Shown here one piece after another: positions 32,609 to 44,332 of a stretch of 64,000 nt of DNA; within the stretch, counting starts at the first letter, position 1, and each line of letters begins with the position of its first letter. Location of the stretch: positions 895,311-959,310 of the forward strand of contig MU270026.1 in assembly GCA_021432635.1 (NCBI GenBank), in the 5' to 3' direction. Position numbers and translations under genes: made by a program. The notes below the pieces were generated by a model, which was not told the origin of the DNA, did not search any database, and was given only the letters and a program-made list of their open reading frames with translations. This DNA comes from Thozetella sp. PMI_491 (lineage: Eukaryota; Ascomycota; Sordariomycetes; Chaetosphaeriales; Chaetosphaeriaceae).

Positions 32609-34787
32609 TTAATTTTTCTCCCTCTCTCGCACCCTGAGGATGGCATAGTCGCCGAGTCGAATGATCTCCGCGACGAACCTGTCCACCCTCCCGAGGTTCA
32701 CGACCCCCCGCGGCGAGAGCCTCCTGATCGGCATGGCTCGGATCAAGTCCCTCGTGGAGCGCAAGAGGTCTAGGTCGGCCAAAGCCTGCGGGTCGTGTGG
32801 ATATGTGAGTATGTTGAAGAACAGCGTCATCACGGCCGCGATGAGGTAGAATATGAGAAACCTGTCAGACGTTGGAGTCAGGCCCGCTCGTGCGTCAAGT
32901 GTGGGGAGGGTCTATCACAAACCAGAACGCGTTCCGTGCTAGGCCGCTGACCGCAGCCCGCAGGTAGAAGAGCGTCGAACGACCGGCCTCGACGGACAGG
33001 TCGAGGCTGGACTTTATCCCGGATGCTCGATCCCTTTGGTCGAGGGGATGCCACACGTAATGTCTCCCAACAACCCGATGGATAGCTGTGAGCACGTAAT
33101 GATAGTCCAGCTGCAGAGTAACTTTCTGCATGCTCTCTGATTTATCCGTAAACTCCGCGGAACTGCGGTTGTGTGAGACCGAGAGCGTCGGGCGAAAGCG
33201 AACAGGAATGGAAAGTCGCCAACTCTCAAGCTCGTCATCTAGCTCGCGGATGTCGCGGAGCAGCTCGGCGTTGGACTTCTTAAGAGCTTCAGCTGAGAAG
33301 AGAGCACGGTATGCCTTCGATTTGAGGATGCTCAGCGCCAGGTCCGTCGGGAAGTGAGGCAGCGACGTATCACTCGGCTCCGTGCGGGGGCCAGATTCCA
33401 GCCGATATCGACTATCCGCGTATCCTTCTGGAACTGTCAGGTCGCAGTATTCGTCGGTAATGGTAGGGGGGTGTCCACTGCGAAGGGCCATATCCTTATC
33501 AAATGCATAGCAGATCCAGAACAGAATGCGCAGGTGGCGGTTCTGGCGGCCTTCCCGAGTTGTCTCTTGACCGAAGGGCTCAGTCATGACGCAGTGGTGC
33601 CCCCCAAGCACGAATGCGGTCCGACAAGCCATGGAATGAAGGATAGCAGAGGAGTGGAAGCGGCCCGAGAATGTAAAATACATTAACTGCGTGTTGATTA
33701 GCCCCGCGTGCCTGGGCAGTCTCTCGGAAGGAAGGGCAGAGAGTGATTTGTTTCTTACCAACATCATCATGGTCTGCAGGGCCGTCAGGTTAAGGTCGTC
33801 CAAGCACCCGTTCAACAAGGAATGAGCCTCTAGAGCGTACGCATCGCTGTCTCCTCTGTAAGGCGAAAGATCCATGTCCTCCTGGAAGCCCTGTGCGATG
33901 GACATGAAAGCTAGGACGCAAGCCCTGTCTATTGATGGAGCCCGACACACTCCGTCATCTTGTGAATCGTATGCAGCCGCGATGGTCTCGGAAAAGAGAA
34001 CCCTGTCAATGAATGGAAACACACGACAAGTAATAGAGCTCAGGAACTCCGAGACAGCGGTCTCAGTGACCTCTCTCGGCGGCAACTTCGTTGGGGCATT
34101 TATGGCTTCAGTGTGGCCGACCACGGCCGTGGGCGGCTGATGCCACCCCGGACTAGGTGAGTTGGGATCCTCGAGCGAGGGTTCCTGACCGGTAAGAGAC
34201 AGGATAAACTTTCGCCCTTCGGTTGAAAACACTGGGAGGCCATACTGGCTACTGATCTCACCAATGTGGTAGCCGGCATAGTGCATCTGCCCATATGCCA
34301 CCCCCGCAACCGCATCACGGCTAGGGGGAGATAGACCGGCAGGGGGAGACGATTGGTAAGCGGCGTTCGTCTGTTCTAGGCCGTGGGGGCGTTGAATGGG
34401 GCCTATGTTGTGTGTTGGACAGTTAGGGGAGGCTGCAGCAGGGGTCTCGGCGGCACTCCCGCGGGCTTCTTTGGACCCGAGATGGCTACTTGGTTCGTAT
34501 CTAAAGGGAGGTTAGCCAAGGCAAGCCACTAGCGGCGCTGATTGCCGGTCTCACTTGGCTGCGGCCGCTACCGCAACCCTTCGCCTTACGATCACCGGGC
34601 TGGTAAAGGTACAGGCGAGGCCGTGGTGTCTGCACCAATCGCACTGTTGCCGATCGGCCGAGAGGTCGCATTGGATCTAGCATCCCACGCGTTAGACGCT
34701 TCAAGCAAGGGACCGGCGCTCGGTGTCGATGTCGACAAGAAGCGGTACCTTTCTCCTGCGGCAGGCGTCACAGGCGCGCTTCTTCAT
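32609..34787 (-). CDS. Zn2Cys6 transcription factor (regulator 2), divergent from the ABC transporter
   Basis: Exons 34787-34749, 34676-34555, 34500-32923, 32861-32609; 663 residues. The first exon is only 39 nt and carries MKKRACDACRRRK. The second completes the cluster with IQCDLSADRQQCDWCRHHGLAC, giving the C-x2-C-x6-C pattern twice. Basic residues follow (VIVRRRVA). The middle region has the fungal-specific TF domain: FPFIDRVLF, ALQTMMMLV, the ILFWICYAFDKDMALRSGHPP signature and a C-terminal helix pair with NILTYPHDPQA. The last intron (32922-32862) uses donor GTTTGT and restores NAFWFLIFYLIAAV. The gene starts 776 bp from the ABC transporter start and points away from it. A shared promoter and control of the transporter are plausible. 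Confidence 0.87.
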
Positions 34788-35026
34788 GGCTTCGCCGTGC
34801 CAAAGCGTCTGTGTGGACGCTCGGATGCGTTGGTTGCTCGGTTTTAAGCAGTGGGATGCACCGAGCACGCACTTTAGGGCGCACTTGTTCTCGAATCCCC
34901 GATCTAAACGTTCTGGTAATCAGCGGAGAGATCCAACAGCCCGGTAAACGTGGATCTGGATTTACGCCAAGTGTGACGACAGGTCGGCGGCCGAAAAAGT
35001 GGTTCTTCTTACTCGGGCGACCCCGC

Positions 35027-35042
35027 TGACTAAGCGCAGTTT
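35027..35042 (+). promoter_or_regulatory. Repeated element copy 1 with Yap1/AP-1-type site
   Basis: TGACTAAGCGCAGTTT. Read on the other strand its start with the flanking bases gives GCTTAGTCAGC, which contains TTAGTCAGC, a known fungal Yap1-type response sequence. An identical 16-bp copy lies 126 bp downstream. Confidence 0.6.
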
Positions 35043-35113
35043 ACTTGCCAAGACGAGGTATAAGCTCAGCCAGCAGCAGATCACGACTCGCCGTTTACCA
35101 GGGGGAAGGCCGC

Positions 35114-35120
35114 TGAGTCA
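35114..35120. promoter_or_regulatory. AP-1/Gcn4-type site TGAGTCA
   Basis: A perfect bZIP consensus located between the two copies of the 16-bp element. A related CTAGTCA lies at 35138-35144. Confidence 0.5.
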
Positions 35121-35152
35121 GTGGATTCAACCAATCACTAGTCATTAAACTA

Positions 35153-35168
35153 TGACTAAGCGCAGTTT
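35153..35168 (+). promoter_or_regulatory. Repeated element copy 2 with Yap1/AP-1-type site
   Basis: Identical 16 bp TGACTAAGCGCAGTTT, followed by TTAC as copy 1 is followed by AC. It lies 396 bp before the transporter ATG. Confidence 0.6.
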
Positions 35169-35274
35169 TACCCGGTCTCCACGGAAAGCACGGAGGAGCT
35201 AGTCTAGACTGTGTGGATCGTTGGTGAGAATTGGCGACGCGGCGCTCTGCTGAGGATTGCCAAAAGCTTGTCAC

Positions 35275-35287
35275 CTCGGCGTCCGAG
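35275..35287. promoter_or_regulatory. Perfect palindrome CTCGG-CGT-CCGAG, candidate zinc-cluster operator
   Basis: Inverted CGG triplets with a 3-bp spacer, extended to a 5-bp arm on each side, in the promoter shared by a Zn2Cys6 gene and an ABC transporter. Zn2Cys6 dimers commonly bind such inverted CGG pairs. Which regulator binds here is inference. Confidence 0.5.
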
Positions 35288-35563
35288 TTGTACAGAGGCC
35301 GATGCTGTTGATTACAGATAGCTTCCTGGACCCGCCTCGGGGGTTGTGTATTCACCGGTACCGCTGTACACGGTTTCCATAGTTTGGTCTAGGACCCTCC
35401 ATAAATACTTCGTAATGGCAACTCACCCTTCTCTATCGCGGTGCTTCCGTCCTCAATAACGGTTAATTCTTCCTCGCCCGTGGGCTTAGTAGTATTCTTT
35501 CTTTTCGGTCTTCCTTGTTACACTATAATATACGTGTCCAGCTCCGCTCCACCAGCCGCGCTG

Positions 35564-38500
35564 ATGGCTTCAGAAAGCGCCGAAACCCTGGGTGGCACCC
35601 AGGGAGCGCACGACACCTTGTCGAGAGATACCTGGGTCTTGAAGCACAAGGTTGAGACCGTTAGAGACCGCGAACGCGCTGCACAACTCCCACCCCGGCA
35701 GCTCGGCATCACCTGGCAGAATCTCACGGTCCGAGCCGCCAGCGCCCAGGCAGCCCTCCACGAGAACTTCCTCTCCCAGTTTAACATTCCGAAACTAGCT
35801 AGTGAGTCGCGCCGCAAGTCACCGTTGAGGACGATCCTGGACAACAGTCATGGATGTGTCAAGCCAGGCGAGATGTTGCTCGTGCTGGGGCGACCCGGCT
35901 CGGGCTGTACCACGCTGCTGAATATGCTGGCAAATAAGCGGCGCGGCTACGCCGAGGTCTCGGGCGATGTTCACTACGGATCTATGACGGCCCACGACGC
36001 AGAGAAGTACCGCGGCCAGATCGTCATGAACACAGAGGACGAGCTTTTCTTCCCCACCCTCACCGTGCAGCAGACCATGGACTTTGCCACGCGCCTCAAG
36101 GTTCCTTTTCACCTGCCCGCGGAATATCAATCCAAGGAAAGCTACCGAACCGAAATGCGCGACTTTCTCCTCGAATCCATGGGAATCGAGCACACGCGCG
36201 ACACAGTTGTCGGCAACGAGTTTGTACGAGGCGTCTCTGGAGGCGAGCGCAAGCGCGTGTCCATCATCGAGTGCATGGCTACCAGAGGCTCTGTCTTCTG
36301 CTGGGACAATTCCACGCGTGGTCTGGACGCTAGCACGTATGTTGTCCGTGCACTCACTGGCTATCATCGCTGACGAGTATAGGGCCCTGGAATACGCCAA
36401 GGCAGTGCGGGCGATGACCGACGTCCTCGGCTTGGCCTCCATTGTCACGCTGTACCAAGCAGGCAATGGAATTTATAACCTATTTGACAAGGTGCTCGTC
36501 CTCGACGAGGGTAAGGAGGTCTACTATGGCTCAATGAAGGAGGCACTGCCTTTTATGGAGGATTTAGGGTTTATCTGCCAACCGGGCGCTAACATCGCCG
36601 ACTTCCTCACGGGTGTCACGGTACCGGTGAGCCAACTCGCGCTCAATACCTCCACGGAAGGATGGCGAAACCGCTGACAGGCTTGAACAGACCGAGAGAC
36701 AAATTCGATCCGGATTCGAAAACAGGTTCCCACGCAACGCTGACGCGCTGCGAGAAGTTTATGAACAGTCGCTCGTGAGCCGGCGGATGGCGGAGGAGTA
36801 CAGCTACCCATCGACAGATGAAGCTGCCGAGAACACAAAACTATTCCGTGAAGGCGTGAAGCTGGAGAAGGACAAGGGCCTAAACCAAAACAGCCCTCTG
36901 ACAGTTGGATTCCTAGCGCAGGTCAAGGCTTGTATCGGACGCCAGTACCAGATCATTTGGGGCGACAAGGCCACCTTCTACATCAAGCAGGCGGCCACTG
37001 TCATCCAGGCCCTCATCACAGGTTCTCTATTTTACAACGCGCCGGGAAACTCTGCCGGTCTCTTCATCAAGGCTGGTGCATGCTTCTTTGCCCTGCTTTT
37101 TAACAGCTTGGTAAGTAGAATTTGCGAGCCCGGAAGTAAACCACACTTTGCTAACCGACTTCCTCAAGATATCCATGTCCGAAGTGACAGAGTCTTTTCA
37201 GGGACGGCCGGTCCTTTTGAAGCACAAGTCGTTTGCCTACTTCCACCCGGCCGCATTTTGCATCGCGCAGATCGCCGCCGACATCCCAGTCATCCTTGTT
37301 CAAGTGACCATGTTGTCCATCATCCTGTACTTCATGGTCGGCTTGACCATGTCAGCCGGTATCTTCTTCACCTTCTGGATTCTCCTCGTGGCTCTCTCAA
37401 TGGTGCGTTACACACCTCCTTGGACCGAGGCTCCGTGACTGTCTCGTTAACTTTGCATTCAGTGCATGACGGCTCTCTTCCGGGCCATCGGTGCCGCGTT
37501 CGACACATTCGACGGTGCATCCAAAATCTCTGGCTTGGTCATCAATTCTTTCATCATGTACACGGGCTACATGATTATCAAGCCGCAGATGCACCCTTGG
37601 CTAGGGTGGATCTTCTGGATTAACCCTCTCGCGTACGGCTTCGATGCCCTTCTGTCGAACGAATTCCACGGAAAGACCATCCAATGCGTGGGGACGTCCC
37701 TTGTTCCGGTCGGACCAGGGTACTCGGAGGACAACGCTGCCTGTGCTGGGGTTGGCGGCGCCGTCCCTGGGCAGTCCTTCGTCACGGGAGATGACTACCT
37801 GGCTTACCTCTCCTACGATCACTCGCACCTCTGGAGGAATTTTGGCATCCTTTGGGCGTGGTGGGTCTTCTTCGTTGCCGTCACCATCTTCTTCACGGCC
37901 AGGTGGCGCTCATCGTCTGAGCGGGGCCCTAGCCTGCTGATCCCGAGAGAGCACGCGCACATTACCGACGCTCAGCGCCAAACTGATGAGGAGGGCCAGG
38001 CTACAGAGAAAGGCGGCCGGAAGGGCGAGGCTCAGACTAGCAGCGACGATTCTGACGGAAGCGATAGAGATACCAGCTTGATCCGGAACACCTCCGTCTT
38101 CACCTGGAAGAACCTCTCCTACGTCGTCAAGACTCCTAGTGGAGACCGCACCCTGCTCGACAATGTCCAGGGATGGGTCAAGCCAGGCATGCTGGGGGCT
38201 TTGATGGGATCATCCGGGGCAGGAAAGACGACCCTGCTCGACGTACTGGCCCAGCGCAAGACCGACGGCACTATTCGTGGATCCATCATGGTCGATGGCC
38301 GGCCTCTGCCAGTCTCCTTCCAGCGGTCTGCCGGCTACTGCGAACAGCTCGACGTCCACGAACCGTACGCAACCGTCCGCGAAGCGCTCGAGTTTTCGGC
38401 CCTCCTGCGCCAAAGCCGAGACACGCCGCGCGAGGAGAAGCTCCGCTATGTCGATACTATTATTAATCTCCTTGAACTCCACGACCTCGCCGACACGCTC

Positions 38501-39994
38501 ATCGGCCAAGTCGGGGCTGGGCTGAGCGTCGAGCAGCGGAAGAGAGTAACCATTGGTGTGGAGCTGGTGTCGAAGCCGAGCATCCTTATCTTCTTAGATG
38601 AGCCCACATCTGGCCTCGACGGTCAGTCGGCATATAATACGGTGCGATTCCTCCGCAAGCTCGCGGACGTTGGCCAGGCCGTTCTGGTCACCATCCACCA
38701 GCCGTCTGCCCAGCTCTTTGCCCAGTTCGACACGCTGCTCCTGCTCGCCAAGGGCGGAAAGACGGTCTACTTCGGCGATATTGGCGAGAATGCCGCGACG
38801 GTGAAGCAATACTTCACACGCTACGGCGCCCCATGTCCTGCGGAAGCCAACCCGGCCGAGCACATGATCGACGTCGTCTCTGGACACTTGTCGCAAGGAA
38901 AGGACTGGAACCAAGTGTGGCTGTCGTCGCCGGAGCACGATACAGTCTCCAAAGAGCTAGACCACATCATCGAGGACGCCGCGAGCAAGCTGCCGGGCAC
39001 GGTCGACGACGGTCACGAGTTTGCGCAGCCTCTATGGGAGCAGACAAAGCTCGTGACGCATCGCATGAATGTGTCGCTCTTCCGCAACACAGACTACGTC
39101 AACAACAAGCTGATGTTGCACATCACCCAAGCCCTGTTCAACGGCTTCTCGTTCTGGATGATCGGCGACTCGGTTGGCGATCTACAGCTGAAGCTCTTCA
39201 CCATCTTTAACTTCATCTTTGTCCTCCCCGGCGCGCTGGCGCAGCTGCAGCCGCTCTTCATCCACCGCCGCGAGATCTTCGAGACGCGCGAGAAGAAGTC
39301 CAAGACGTACTCGTGGGTGGCGTTTGTCACCGGCTTGATCGTTTCCGAGATCCCATACCTGTGCATTTGCGCCGTTCTCTATTTCGCCTGCTGGTATTAC
39401 ACTGTCGGCCTCCCGCACTCCTCCACGCGTGCGGGGGCTACGTTCTTCGTGATGTTGATTTACGAGTTTGTTTACACGGGAATCGGTCAGTTTATTGCGG
39501 CATATGCGCCGAACGAGGTGTTCGCATCGCTCGCCAACCCTTTGCTGGTTGGTATCCTCGTCTCGTTCTGCGGCGTCCTCGTACCCTACCCACAGATTCA
39601 GGCATTCTGGCGATACTGGATTTACTGGATGAACCCATTCAACTATCTCATGGGGAGTATGCTCGTTTTTGGGCTTTGGGACACCCCGGTCCAGTGCACC
39701 GACGCTGAGTTTGCGACGTTCGATCCTCCGAACAACGCAACCTGTGCGGACTACCTGGCCGACTATTTGCATGGAGCGGGGGCCACCGCTACGTTGGTGA
39801 ACCCCGATGCGACAGCCGGCTGCAAGGTGTGCTCTTTTAGCAGCGGCCAGGACTATTTGAGGACCCTAAACCTAATGGAGTATTATTACGGCTGGAGGGA
39901 TGCCGCAATCGTGGTCATCTTCGCTTTCAGCTCGTATGCTCTCGTCTACGCGCTCATGAAACTGCGGACAAAGACCTCCAAGACGGCCGAGTGA
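35564..39994 (+). CDS. Full-size PDR/ABCG-type ABC transporter
   Basis: Model: join(35564..36336, 36383..36626, 36691..37110, 37169..37402, 37463..39994); 1400 residues. The start is the first ATG of the frame ([11 protein letters not shown]). Topology is NBD-TMD-NBD-TMD. NBD1 (about residues 105-250) has GRPGSGCTT, with Cys for the Walker Lys, signature [10 protein letters not shown] and [16 protein letters not shown]2 (about 800-940) has canonical GSSGAGKTT, a degenerate signature LSVEQRKRV and [13 protein letters not shown]. This asymmetry is normal for fungal PDR pumps. A PDR motif with paired aromatic/Cys residues and a Cys-containing outer loop precede the last helix. It would export hydrophobic drugs, plant compounds or own metabolites at the plasma membrane. 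An AT-rich ATAAATA lies at 35401. A 14-codon upstream ORF (35415-35459) exists, but transcription may start after it. Confidence 0.95.
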
Positions 39995-40552
39995 GGAGGC
40001 GTGGAAACTTCGCAATTGCCAGGAAAAGAGTTTTAGCTATAACTACAGGCACGGAGCAGCTCGATTGGTGAGCCACTTATTCTGCCTAGACAAGGCGACT
40101 TCGCCATTGGGTTCTTATCGGTTTAGTGAGAAGGGGTTAGACTCGGGTAATAGAAGTTTTAGATTGGAAATTCTTCGGCGTCAGGGGCGACAATAGAGAT
40201 TGGATATTACAAGTGGTAGATGGGCATGGAGGTACCCGGAGGTCAAGGAACAAGAAGTCGAGGTTTCCCAATGTCAAAAATGATGTAAAGTAAGATGAGT
40301 AAAACACAACTCTTGCTACTTAGGACAACGAAACTGGGTCTACTTGACAAATTTATTATGTAAATATGGTACTCAAATTCGCAACTTGTCATCCAGGTCT
40401 GGTTCATCGATTGTACGCGAGCGTAGTAGGACAGCGCTATTAAGACCCTGAAAGTTAGGGCAAAGGACCCAGGAGAATGGAATGCAACAACCATACTCAA
40501 AGCTTTGATGATTATAGGTTGAATTATAGACATATTTACATTAGTTCTTGTT
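39995..40552. other. Convergent 3' region
   Basis: 558 bp between the ABC transporter and the pepsin-like gene, AT-rich towards the right. No gene seen. Confidence 0.5.
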
Positions 40553-41800
40553 CTATGGTATCCGTACAGTAACTGACGCCTCGTCTACTCCCGAACCCGG
40601 CTTCGACACGCCGCCCTGCGCTAGAGCAATCTGGCCAGCCTCGTCATCAGCAGCAAAGAACGAGGCGCTTGCAAACGGCGCACCCAGCAAGCACCCGCTG
40701 GTGCTCACGCTCAGAATGCAATAGCCGGGGTCCAAGGTGCTGTAGTCAACACGGACATACGACCTGATAGGAACCTTGATGGTGACGGATTCGCCGTCAC
40801 TGACGCCGGGGAATGTCAAGTCGACCGTGGCAGTTGCAGGAATGCTGTTGCAGTCTCCGGGCCAAGCGATATAGCCCCTTGGTGACTGGACGATGCCGCT
40901 GCTGTTATAGAATAGATCGTCCTGCGTATAGGGGATGGGAATGGTGTCGTCGTGTGTGCCGGAGTCTAGCTGACACCACTCCGTTGAAGTAGTTTGGTTG
41001 AAGGTCACGCCGTTGATCGTGACGGTGGGCATCTCGGTGAAGTACCCAACATATCCCGCCGGCTGTACGGTCTTGACCTTGACGAGGTCGCCGGTGTACT
41101 TGGAATTGTCGATACCGCCAAAGAGACCTCCGCCAGTGTACGTGCCATACACATCCTGGGGCGCTTCGTCGAACCACATGCTCTGTACGGCCGCGCCAAT
41201 GACACCACGCTCGAGTAGGTCTTGTCGGACGTGAGGTCCGGCGGTGACGCGACTGGAGGCGTTGTTGTAGAAAGGCGACACGCCCAAAATGCCGAGGTCG
41301 TACAATGGAGTGCCTTGGCAATTTGGATCATTGATGCGCTGGACCAAGAAATCCACGATCTGAACGCGGACGTCGTCCACAGTGCTTGGCGTCGTCTCTG
41401 CGTCGCTGGAGAAGCCGAATGTGTCGTTGACAGTGACAAGGCCGGTATAAATCTTATCGGCGCCACCGTAGACATATGTGGCGCTGTGGCTCACAGGACT
41501 AGTCGCGGTTGGCGAATCTGTGTAGTTGTAATATGAACCGGCCGGCACGCTCGCATTGCACGGCCCTTGAGACCCGAGAGCAGAGGATCCCCAGTTGTCA
41601 ATGGCACCGGGGCCGAACAGGAAGAAGTTCTCGCTTCCCTGGTCGTAAACCACCTCGATTGTCTCGTTGGCGAAAGGGATATACAGATTTGTGGAGACCT
41701 TGTGGTTGCCGCCAAACTTGAGGTTCAAGGGAATGTGCACAGTGGGAACGGCCTGGGCGGCCGTGGCGCCGGCGAGGGCGAAGATTGAGCTTGACCTCAT
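40553..41800 (-). CDS. Secreted pepsin-like aspartic protease homologue (A1 family) with altered active-site motifs
   Basis: Single exon, 415 residues, starting at the ATG that opens a signal peptide (MRSSSIFALAGATAAQA). The frame runs 20 codons further up, but those lack signal character. The bilobal A1 fold is suggested by two Asp motifs: YDQGSENFFLF (Asp53) and QLDSGTHDDTIP (about Asp279). Both catalytic Asp are kept, but the usual DTG is DQG in the first and DSG in the second. Many NXT/S sites and paired Cys (QLDSGT region, PGDC, GYC/SGC) fit a secreted protein. No GPI tail is evident. Activity may be weak, specialised or lost; the conserved Asp pair argues for activity. It is divergent from the sedolisin gene. 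Confidence 0.78.
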   Translation of the reverse strand: MRSSSIFALAGATAAQAVPTVHIPLNLKFGGNHKVSTNLYIPFANETIEVVYDQGSENFFLFGPGAIDNWGSSALGSQGPCNASVPAGSYYNYTDSPTATSPVSHSATYVYGGADKIYTGLVTVNDTFGFSSDAETTPSTVDDVRVQIVDFLVQRINDPNCQGTPLYDLGILGVSPFYNNASSRVTAGPHVRQDLLERGVIGAAVQSMWFDEAPQDVYGTYTGGGLFGGIDNSKYTGDLVKVKTVQPAGYVGYFTEMPTVTINGVTFNQTTSTEWCQLDSGTHDDTIPIPYTQDDLFYNSSGIVQSPRGYIAWPGDCNSIPATATVDLTFPGVSDGESVTIKVPIRSYVRVDYSTLDPGYCILSVSTSGCLLGAPFASASFFAADDEAGQIALAQGGVSKPGSGVDEASVTVRIP

Positions 41801-42488
41801 CTTGTGGACTGGCAGAAGGCGGTTGGACAGAGTGGGAGCACAATTGAGTCGACAAGACACCCGCTTGTTATTCTCAACTTTATATGCAAACCAGCCCTAT
41901 GCGACTGGGCCGTTCCCGCGCGCTTGCTCGACACCAATTCCGGTTCTTTGGCTGCCAGGCGTACTATGGCGTAGCATCCTACGTGGGGCGCACCGGCATG
42001 AGAGGACAGGGAAGGTGTGAAGCTTAAACAGGAGGTTAGAATTACCGTGGCTTAGGCCGGGTTTTGACTCGCGGGATACGAGCCGTCAGGGTGGTATAAT
42101 GGGCACCTTATAATAGCCTGCCTTTTTTATAACGACAGGCGGGAGTCTAGCCGTAAAGAGCACTAGCGATCGCCCCGCAAATGGGCGCTGGCCCGGTCGC
42201 TCAGCGTCAACACGAGGTTTCGGCCCGGACTAACGGTCGAACTTGGCAGGTGTAATTAGCTCTCCAATGCAGCATTATGCGGATCGATCGTCGCGCGTAG
42301 CCGAGCACAACGCTACTCCCGGCTCATGCCAGAATACTAGCAAATGCCGGCAGGGATGCCACGCGACCAGCGAACATGAGCAATTATATGCTAGCCTCAG
42401 TGGCGGAAATATATAGAAGATAGTCCGTGGTACAGACACCTCCATATGGTGAGCGACAGTAGCTGCTTAGCGACCGCTCCGCGCAAAG
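41801..42488. promoter_or_regulatory. Shared divergent promoter of two secreted protease genes
   Basis: 688 bp between the starts. On the minus strand TATAAAG (41878-41884) lies about 80 bp before the pepsin-like ATG. On the plus strand TATATAG (42410-42416) lies about 75 bp before the sedolisin ATG. No shared operator could be identified by eye. Confidence 0.55.
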
Positions 42489-44332
42489 ATGCAAGCTTTG
42501 TTGGCAGTATTGCTCCTGGCATCGCCTTTGCTGGCCGCGACTTCGCGAATTTACGATACACATGTGCATGAGATTGCATCTGTGCCTCGAAGCTGGCAGC
42601 TCATCGGCGATGCGGACAAGGCTGCCACTCTGGATCTCTCCATCGCTCTCACCCAGCCACGATTGGGCGAGCTCAAGACACGTCTGGAGGAGATCAGTGA
42701 CATTGACCATATCAGCTTTGGCCAGCATCTGACCCAGAATGTGCTCAAGGAGTACCAGCAACCCGACGAGGGATCTACCGCTGCGGTGGTCCAGTGGCTG
42801 CGCCAAGCCGACATCCAAGAAGTGAGCCTCAGCTCTTCCTGGGTTCGTTTTAATGCGACTGTGGAGGCCATCAGCCGATTGCTCAAATGCGAGCTGAAGG
42901 AGTACATGACACCTCGCGGTGCCCGGGTATACCGAGCGACGGAGTACAGTCTCCCAAACAGCTTCATCCGACATGTCCAATTCGTTTACCCCATCGCTCA
43001 ATTCATCGAAACGTCGCCGGACACTCGACCTATGTTAGACTCAAACAGAGTCGGCGTGAGAAGACGACAATCTTCCAGTAAGTGACCACTTAGTACCACG
43101 ACCTGCAATGCGTCTCTCCAAGACTAACGGCTTCCATAGTTCCGCCAGCTTGCTCCGGTAACATCAATCCGGATTGCCTGGTCGCTCTGTACAATATATC
43201 CTATTCCCCGCCTGACTCATCATCGGGAAGCACACTGGGAATAGCTGGGTTCCTCGGAGAGTATCCTAACCAAAGCTCCTTACACGACTTCCTAGTCAAA
43301 TATAGTCCGAATCGAAACAGCTCCGGCTACAACGCCGACTACAACTTCACCGTCACGTCGGTAAATGGCGGGAACGATACCAATGCTGGATCCGGCGGCG
43401 AGGCCTTGCTCGACACCTTTTATACTATGGCTTTCACGGAGCCCCTCCCAGTGACCTTCTTATCTACGGGAGGCGTGGGGCAGTATATCGGTTCGGATGG
43501 GACGGATCAGACCAACACGTCGTCGAACTCGAATGAGCCCTGGCTCGAGTTTCTTGAATACCTGCTGTCGCTCGACGATGACACTCTGCCAAAGGTGTTG
43601 TCTTTGAGCTATACCGATGACGAGCAGTCAACGCCTCGTGCCTACGCGGAAAAGGTCTGTGATCTCTTCATGCAGCTTGCAGCTAGGGGCGTATCAGTAC
43701 TAGCGGCCTCTGGCGATGGCGGTGCCTCAGGTATCGACAAGGGCGACTGCATGGTCAACAGTGGTCCCAACCAGGGCCAACTGCGGTTTCTAGCTGCATT
43801 CCCAGCATCTTGCCCATATGTCACCTCTGTCGGTGCTACAGGATTCTATATACCGTGGGAACCAACCTCATGGTCGAGTGGTGGCTTTTCCGAGTACTTC
43901 GAGGCTCCGGCCTGGCAGCAGAACGACACGGCGAAATACGTGGCGAGCCTCAATGGCACGCACGACGGCTGGTACAACACTAGCGGCCGGGGCTTTCCGG
44001 ACCTAACCCTGGTTGGTGTTCGATATGTATTGGATGGAACGTTCACTACAAAGGGCACGAGTGCGAGCACGCCAGTGTGGGCTTCCATCATCTCCCTGAT
44101 AAATGACAAGCGCCTCCGGAACGGCAAGCCTGTGCTGGGCTTCCTCAATCCGCTCCTATACTCCGACAGGGTGCGAAACGCGCTCCTAGACGTGACCTCG
44201 GGTAACATCGGGGGTTGTTATCGTGCTAGCGATGGCCATGTTGAGGTGGGATGGAGTGCTGCTGCTGGGTGGGATCCTGCCTCTGGGTTGGGAACGCCTG
44301 ATTTTGACAAATTACTACAAATCCTGGGTTGA
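42489..44332 (+). CDS. Sedolisin-family serine-carboxyl protease (S53, tripeptidyl-peptidase type)
   Basis: Model: join(42489..43077, 43140..44332); 593 residues. A signal peptide (about 1-17) is followed by a pro-kumamolisin activation domain (SWQLIGDADKAATLDLSIAL, SFGQHLTQ...). Just after the intron is the mature-domain start IPPACSG. The catalytic Glu and Asp are in GGEALLDT (about residues 283-287), the oxyanion Asp in SGDGGASG (about 386), and the nucleophile in GTSASTP (about 503). The C-terminal calcium site is indicated by DVTSGNIGGC and WDPASGLGTPDF. All catalytic residues are present. Such enzymes work in acid, releasing tripeptides or cutting internally after pro-domain autolysis, and are secreted by saprobes and pathogens. 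Confidence 0.93.

Noticed and set aside
35441-35563. Upstream extension of the ABC transporter frame with a hydrophobic stretch
   Set aside because: It opens with GTG, not ATG; the first ATG is at 35564 and gives a normal PDR N-terminus.
35819-36466. 215-codon minus-strand frame
   Set aside because: Antisense to NBD1 of the ABC transporter.
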